64,000 bases of DNA, from assembly GCF_003070885.1 (NCBI RefSeq), contig NZ_CP028913.1, positions 1,674,001-1,738,000 of the forward strand, written 5' to 3'. The position numbers and the translations under genes are program-made. Under the pieces are notes generated by a model. The model saw nothing but the letters and a program-made list of their open reading frames with translations, had not been told where the DNA came from and made no database searches. This DNA is from Agromyces badenianii. Its GTDB lineage: Bacteria > Actinomycetota > Actinomycetes > Actinomycetales > Microbacteriaceae. Positions within the stretch are counted from its first letter, which is position 1; each line of letters starts with the position of its first letter. Positions 60,918-64,000 of the stretch are shown in pieces.

Positions 60918-63148
60918 ACGTCGTAGACCGCGTCGATGCGGCGCACCGCGTTCAGCACGCGATCGAGATGCGTGGTGTCGCCCATCTCGAAGACGAACCG
61001 GCTGAGCGCCAGCCGATCGGTCGACGTCGACACGTTGGCCGAGAGGATGTTGACGTGGTGCTCGGAGAGCACCCGGGTGACGTCGGAGAGGAGCCCGGCC
61101 CGGTCGAGCGCCTCGATCTGGATCTGCACGAGGAAGACGCTCTTCGAGCTCGGCGCCCACTCGACCTCGATCATGCGCTCGGGCTCCTGCATGAGCGACT
61201 GCACGTTGTGGCAGCTCGCCTGGTGCACCGAGACCCCTGCGCCACGCGTGACGAAGCCGACGATCTCATCGCCGGGCACCGGTGTGCAGCACCGCGCGAG
61301 CTTGACGAGGATGTCGGGCGCGCCGCGCACCAGCACTCCCGAATCGGAGTTGCGCGGCAGGGGGCGCGAACGCACCGGGATCGGCAGCTCGGGTTCGTCG
61401 CCCTCGTCGACGTCGCGCACGAGCGCGACCACCTTCTCGAGCACCGACTGGGTCGACACATGCCCCTCGCCGACGGCGGCGTAGAGCGAAGACACATCGT
61501 CGTATCGCAGCTGCGCGGCGACCTCGGCGAAGGACTCCTGGTTCATGAGCTTCTGCAGCGGCAGGTTCTGCTTGCGCATCGCCCGGGCGATCGCATCCCG
61601 GCCCTGCTCGATCGCCTCGTCGCGGCGCTCCTTGGTGAACCACTGACGGATCTTGTTCCGCGCCCGGGGGCTCTTGACGAATCCGAGCCAGTCCTTGCTC
61701 GGGCCGGAGTCGGGGTTCTTCGACGTGAACACTTCGACGACATCGCCGCTCGACAATTCGCTCTCGAGCGGCACGAGGCGCCCGTTGACCTTCGCGCCCA
61801 TCGTGCGGTGGCCGACCTCGGTGTGCACCGCATAGGCGAAATCGACAGGGGTCGCGCCGGCGGGCAGGCCGATCACACGGCCCTTCGGCGTGAAGACGTA
61901 GACCTCCTTGGCGCCGATCTCGAACCGCAGCGAATCGAGGAACTCGCCGGGATCGGCGGTCTCGGCCTGCCAGTCGGAGATGTGGGCGAGCCAGGCCATG
62001 TCGGTCTCGTTCTGACCGGGCTTCTCTCCGGCTCGGCTGCCGGCCATGCGCTCTTTGTACTTCCAGTGCGCCGCGACACCGAACTCGGCCCGCTGGTGCA
62101 TGTCGTGCGTGCGGATCTGGATCTCGACCGCTCGACCCTTCGGCCCGATGACCGTCGTGTGCAGCGACTGGTAGAGGTTGAACTTCGGCGTGGCGATGTA
62201 GTCCTTGAACCGGCCGGGCAGCGGCGTCCACCGCGCGTGGATCGCACCCAGCACGGCGTAGCAGTCGCGCACGGAGTTCACGAGCACGCGGATGCCGACG
62301 AGGTCGTAGATCTCGTCGAAGTCGCGGCCGCGCACGATCATCTTCTGGTAGATCGAGTAGTACTGCTTGGGGCGGCCCACGACCTTGCCGCGGATCTTCG
62401 CGGCCTTCAGGTCATCGGAGATGAGATCGATCACGTTCTGCACGAACTCTTCACGCTGCGGCGTGCGCTGCTTGACGAGACTCTCGATCTCGGCGTAGAG
62501 CTTCGGGTACAACACGGCGAAGGAAAGGTCTTCGAGCTCCCACTTGATCGCCTGGATACCGAGGCGATGCGCGAGCGGCGCGTAGATCTCGAGCGTCTCG
62601 GTCGCCTTGCGCGCGGCCGAAGCCGCCGGCACGAAGCCCCACGTTCGCGCGTTGTGCAGGCGGTCGGCGAGCTTGATGATGAGCACCCGGATGTCTTTCG
62701 ACATCGCGACGATCATCTTTCGAACGGTCTCGGCCTGTGTCGAGTCGCCGTACTTGACCTTGTCGAGCTTGGTGACGCCGTCGACGAGCATCGCGATCTC
62801 GTCGCCGAAGTCCGCGCGCACCTGATCGAGCGTGTAGGCGGTGTCTTCGACAGTGTCGTGAAGCAAGGCCGCTGCGACGGTCTTCGCACCGATGCCGAGG
62901 TCTGCGAGGATCTGGGCAACCGCGATCGGGTGGGTGATGTAGGGCTCACCGCTCTTGCGCTTCTGCCCTTCGTGGGCCCGTTCGGCCACGGTGTAGGCGC
63001 GCTCGACGAGCGAGAGATCGGCCTTCGGATGGTGCATGCGCACGGTGCGCATGAGCGTGTCGACGGCACCCGAGGGCTGCGCCTTCGAGAAGATGCGGGG
63101 CACCAGACGGCGCAGCGATGCCGTCGAGTTGACACCCGTTTCCGTCAT
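60896..63148 (-). CDS. rel: Bifunctional (p)ppGpp synthetase/hydrolase Rel
   Basis: Rel makes and degrades the alarmone (p)ppGpp in response to uncharged tRNA on ribosomes. The 750-residue protein has an N-terminal HD hydrolase (AALLHDTVEDTAYTLDQ), a synthetase (VRGRDFDEIYDLVGIRVLV, VEIQIRTHDMHQRAEFGVAA), a TGS domain (VYVFTPKGRVIGLPAGATPV), a cysteine-rich zinc-finger-like region (ARCCTPVPGDEIVGFVTRG) and a C-terminal ACT domain. All key residues seem present, so both activities are expected. The stop lies 22 bases inside the opposite AbiEi-like gene. Confidence 0.97.
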   Translation of the reverse strand: MTETGVNSTASLRRLVPRIFSKAQPSGAVDTLMRTVRMHHPKADLSLVERAYTVAERAHEGQKRKSGEPYITHPIAVAQILADLGIGAKTVAAALLHDTVEDTAYTLDQVRADFGDEIAMLVDGVTKLDKVKYGDSTQAETVRKMIVAMSKDIRVLIIKLADRLHNARTWGFVPAASAARKATETLEIYAPLAHRLGIQAIKWELEDLSFAVLYPKLYAEIESLVKQRTPQREEFVQNVIDLISDDLKAAKIRGKVVGRPKQYYSIYQKMIVRGRDFDEIYDLVGIRVLVNSVRDCYAVLGAIHARWTPLPGRFKDYIATPKFNLYQSLHTTVIGPKGRAVEIQIRTHDMHQRAEFGVAAHWKYKERMAGSRAGEKPGQNETDMAWLAHISDWQAETADPGEFLDSLRFEIGAKEVYVFTPKGRVIGLPAGATPVDFAYAVHTEVGHRTMGAKVNGRLVPLESELSSGDVVEVFTSKNPDSGPSKDWLGFVKSPRARNKIRQWFTKERRDEAIEQGRDAIARAMRKQNLPLQKLMNQESFAEVAAQLRYDDVSSLYAAVGEGHVSTQSVLEKVVALVRDVDEGDEPELPIPVRSRPLPRNSDSGVLVRGAPDILVKLARCCTPVPGDEIVGFVTRGAGVSVHQASCHNVQSLMQEPERMIEVEWAPSSKSVFLVQIQIEALDRAGLLSDVTRVLSEHHVNILSANVSTSTDRLALSRFVFEMGDTTHLDRVLNAVRRIDAVYDVYRVSDG

Positions 63149-63210
63149 CGCTCACCTCCGGAACTCAATTATCGCCGTTCCGAAGGCCTCGACGTGCCAC
63201 CTGGCGCACG

Positions 63211-63235
63211 CCCACCGCGAACATCATGCGGTGGG
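63211..63235 (-). terminator. Hairpin spanning the secF stop codon
   Basis: CCCACCGC (63211-63218) and GCGGTGGG (63228-63235) form an 8-bp stem whose nine-base loop contains the secF TGA. It is a possible weak terminator or readthrough control; the rel start is only 63 bp downstream. Confidence 0.4.
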
Positions 63236-64000
63236 AAGCGCCTCGGCACTGGTCGCAGCGGATACCGCGCGCTCTCGCTCCTTCAGCACCTTCTGATCGT
63301 GACGGCGGATCGCCGGCTCCCCCTCGCGCAGCTGGGAGTACAGCGGAGCAGCGACGAAGACGGTCGACCAGGTGCCGACGAGGATACCGATCAACAGGGC
63401 GAGGGAGATGTCGCGCAGGGTGTCGGCCCCGAGCACTCCGGCACCGATGAAGAGGATCGCGGCCACCGGGAGCGCTGCCACGACGCTCGTGTTGATCGAG
63501 CGCACGAGGGTCTGGTTCACCGCGAGGTTCACCGACTCCGCGAAGGTCCGTCGCGACTCCTCGCCGTCCTCGGCCGTGTTCTCGCGGATCTTGTCGAACA
63601 CCACGACGGTGTCGTACAGGGAGTAACTGAGGATCGTGAGGATGCCGATGGTCGCCGCAGGGCTGATCTCGAAGCCGACCGCGGCGTAGATGCCCGTAGT
63701 GGCGACGAGGTCGCCGAGCAGCGCGAGGATCGCGGCGGCCGACATCTTCCAGGTGCGGAAGTAGAGCGCCATGATGATGCCGGCCAGCAGCAGGAACGCG
63801 ACGAGGCCGACGAGGGCCTGCCTCGTGACATCCGCACCCCAGCTGGGGCCGATGAACGAGGAGGTGACCTCGGATTCTGGCACGTCGTAGGCTGCGGCGA
63901 GAGCGTCGCTGACCTCTTGCGAGTCGTCTTGCGTGAGCTGGTCGGTCTGCACGCGCACGCCGGTGCCGCCGACGATCGCCACCCGCACCTCGGCCTCGGG
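63224..64000 (-). CDS. secF: SecF, protein-export membrane protein (3' part)
   Basis: SecF with SecD and YajC uses the proton gradient to help SecYEG translocation. The visible 258 C-terminal residues hold the family's helices and motifs: QALVGLVAFLLLAGIIMALY, LLGDLVATTGIYAAVGFEIS, TILSYSLYDTVVVFDKIREN and LVRSINTSVVAALPVAAI. The 5' end lies beyond the window, so the real start is not visible. SecF-rel order is as in mycobacteria. Confidence 0.95.
   Translation of the reverse strand, partial: PEAEVRVAIVGGTGVRVQTDQLTQDDSQEVSDALAAAYDVPESEVTSSFIGPSWGADVTRQALVGLVAFLLLAGIIMALYFRTWKMSAAAILALLGDLVATTGIYAAVGFEISPAATIGILTILSYSLYDTVVVFDKIRENTAEDGEESRRTFAESVNLAVNQTLVRSINTSVVAALPVAAILFIGAGVLGADTLRDISLALLIGILVGTWSTVFVAAPLYSQLREGEPAIRRHDQKVLKERERAVSAATSAEALPTA

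Overview
This window is high-GC (roughly 70%) actinobacterial chromosome and looks like Microbacteriaceae (Agromyces-like). The support is gene order (polA/rpsA/coaE/uvrB, the pyr, his, trp and aro blocks, and nusB-efp in the arrangement known from mycobacteria), cyclised-in-place features such as an actinobacterial IHF domain fused to guanylate kinase, an ATPase-less PriA, an ANTAR-type PdtaR regulator, and frequent GTG/TTG starts. The genus is inference; the phylum-level call is firm. Almost every gene is on the minus strand. Plus-strand genes are tRNA-Leu, a phytase-like/GDPD exoenzyme, a membrane cyclophilin, a DUF349 protein and a small AbiEi-like protein.

Layout, reading along the window. 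1-7.7 kb: uvrB (5' end only), coaE, rpsA, a DUF885 peptidase-like gene, polA and the pdtaR-like regulator, then tRNA-Leu(CAA) and a 5'-truncated SRPBCC remnant. 8.0-9.5 kb: pyruvate kinase. 9.5-42 kb: a nearly unbroken run of about 28 minus-strand genes starting at pyrR: pyrR-pyrB-pyrC-membrane protein-carA-carB-pyrF-mIHF/gmk-rpoZ-coaBC-metK-priA-fmt-rsmB-rpe-hisE-hisG-hisF-hisI-trpE-two small membrane proteins-trpC-trpB-trpA-lgt-gltB-gltD. Most junctions overlap by 1, 4 or 8 bp. 42-44.4 kb: a DoxX protein, then nusB, efp and aroQ. 44.5-46.8 kb: the plus-strand phosphodiesterase fusion, which splits aroQ from aroB. 46.9-56.3 kb: alaS-ruvX-mltG-aroE-aroC-aroK-aroB plus rpsD and a tiny membrane protein. 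56.5-64 kb: rarA, cyclophilin, DUF349 protein, AbiEi-like protein, rel and the 3' part of secF.

Functionally the window is core metabolism: de novo pyrimidine synthesis (UMP), GMP phosphorylation, SAM and CoA synthesis, histidine and tryptophan synthesis, glutamate synthase supplying amino groups, shikimate-pathway enzymes feeding trp, plus translation (S1, S4, EF-P, AlaRS, Fmt, RsmB, omega subunit) and DNA maintenance (PolA, UvrB, RarA, PriA, RuvX). The pyr leader carries a recognisable PyrR RNA-binding motif next to the pyrR ribosome binding site, suggesting translational repression at the head of the large cluster.

I see no phage, insertion sequence, CRISPR array, restriction system or obvious secondary-metabolite cluster. 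The less ordinary items are the mIHF-Gmk fusion, the phytase-like/GDPD fusion inserted in the aro cluster, the catalytically degenerate PriA, the SRPBCC remnant beside tRNA-Leu bounded by a perfect palindrome, a recurring GGATGCCGC/GCGGCATCC motif, and the tail-to-tail overlap of the AbiEi-like gene with rel. I found no convincing wholly new system.
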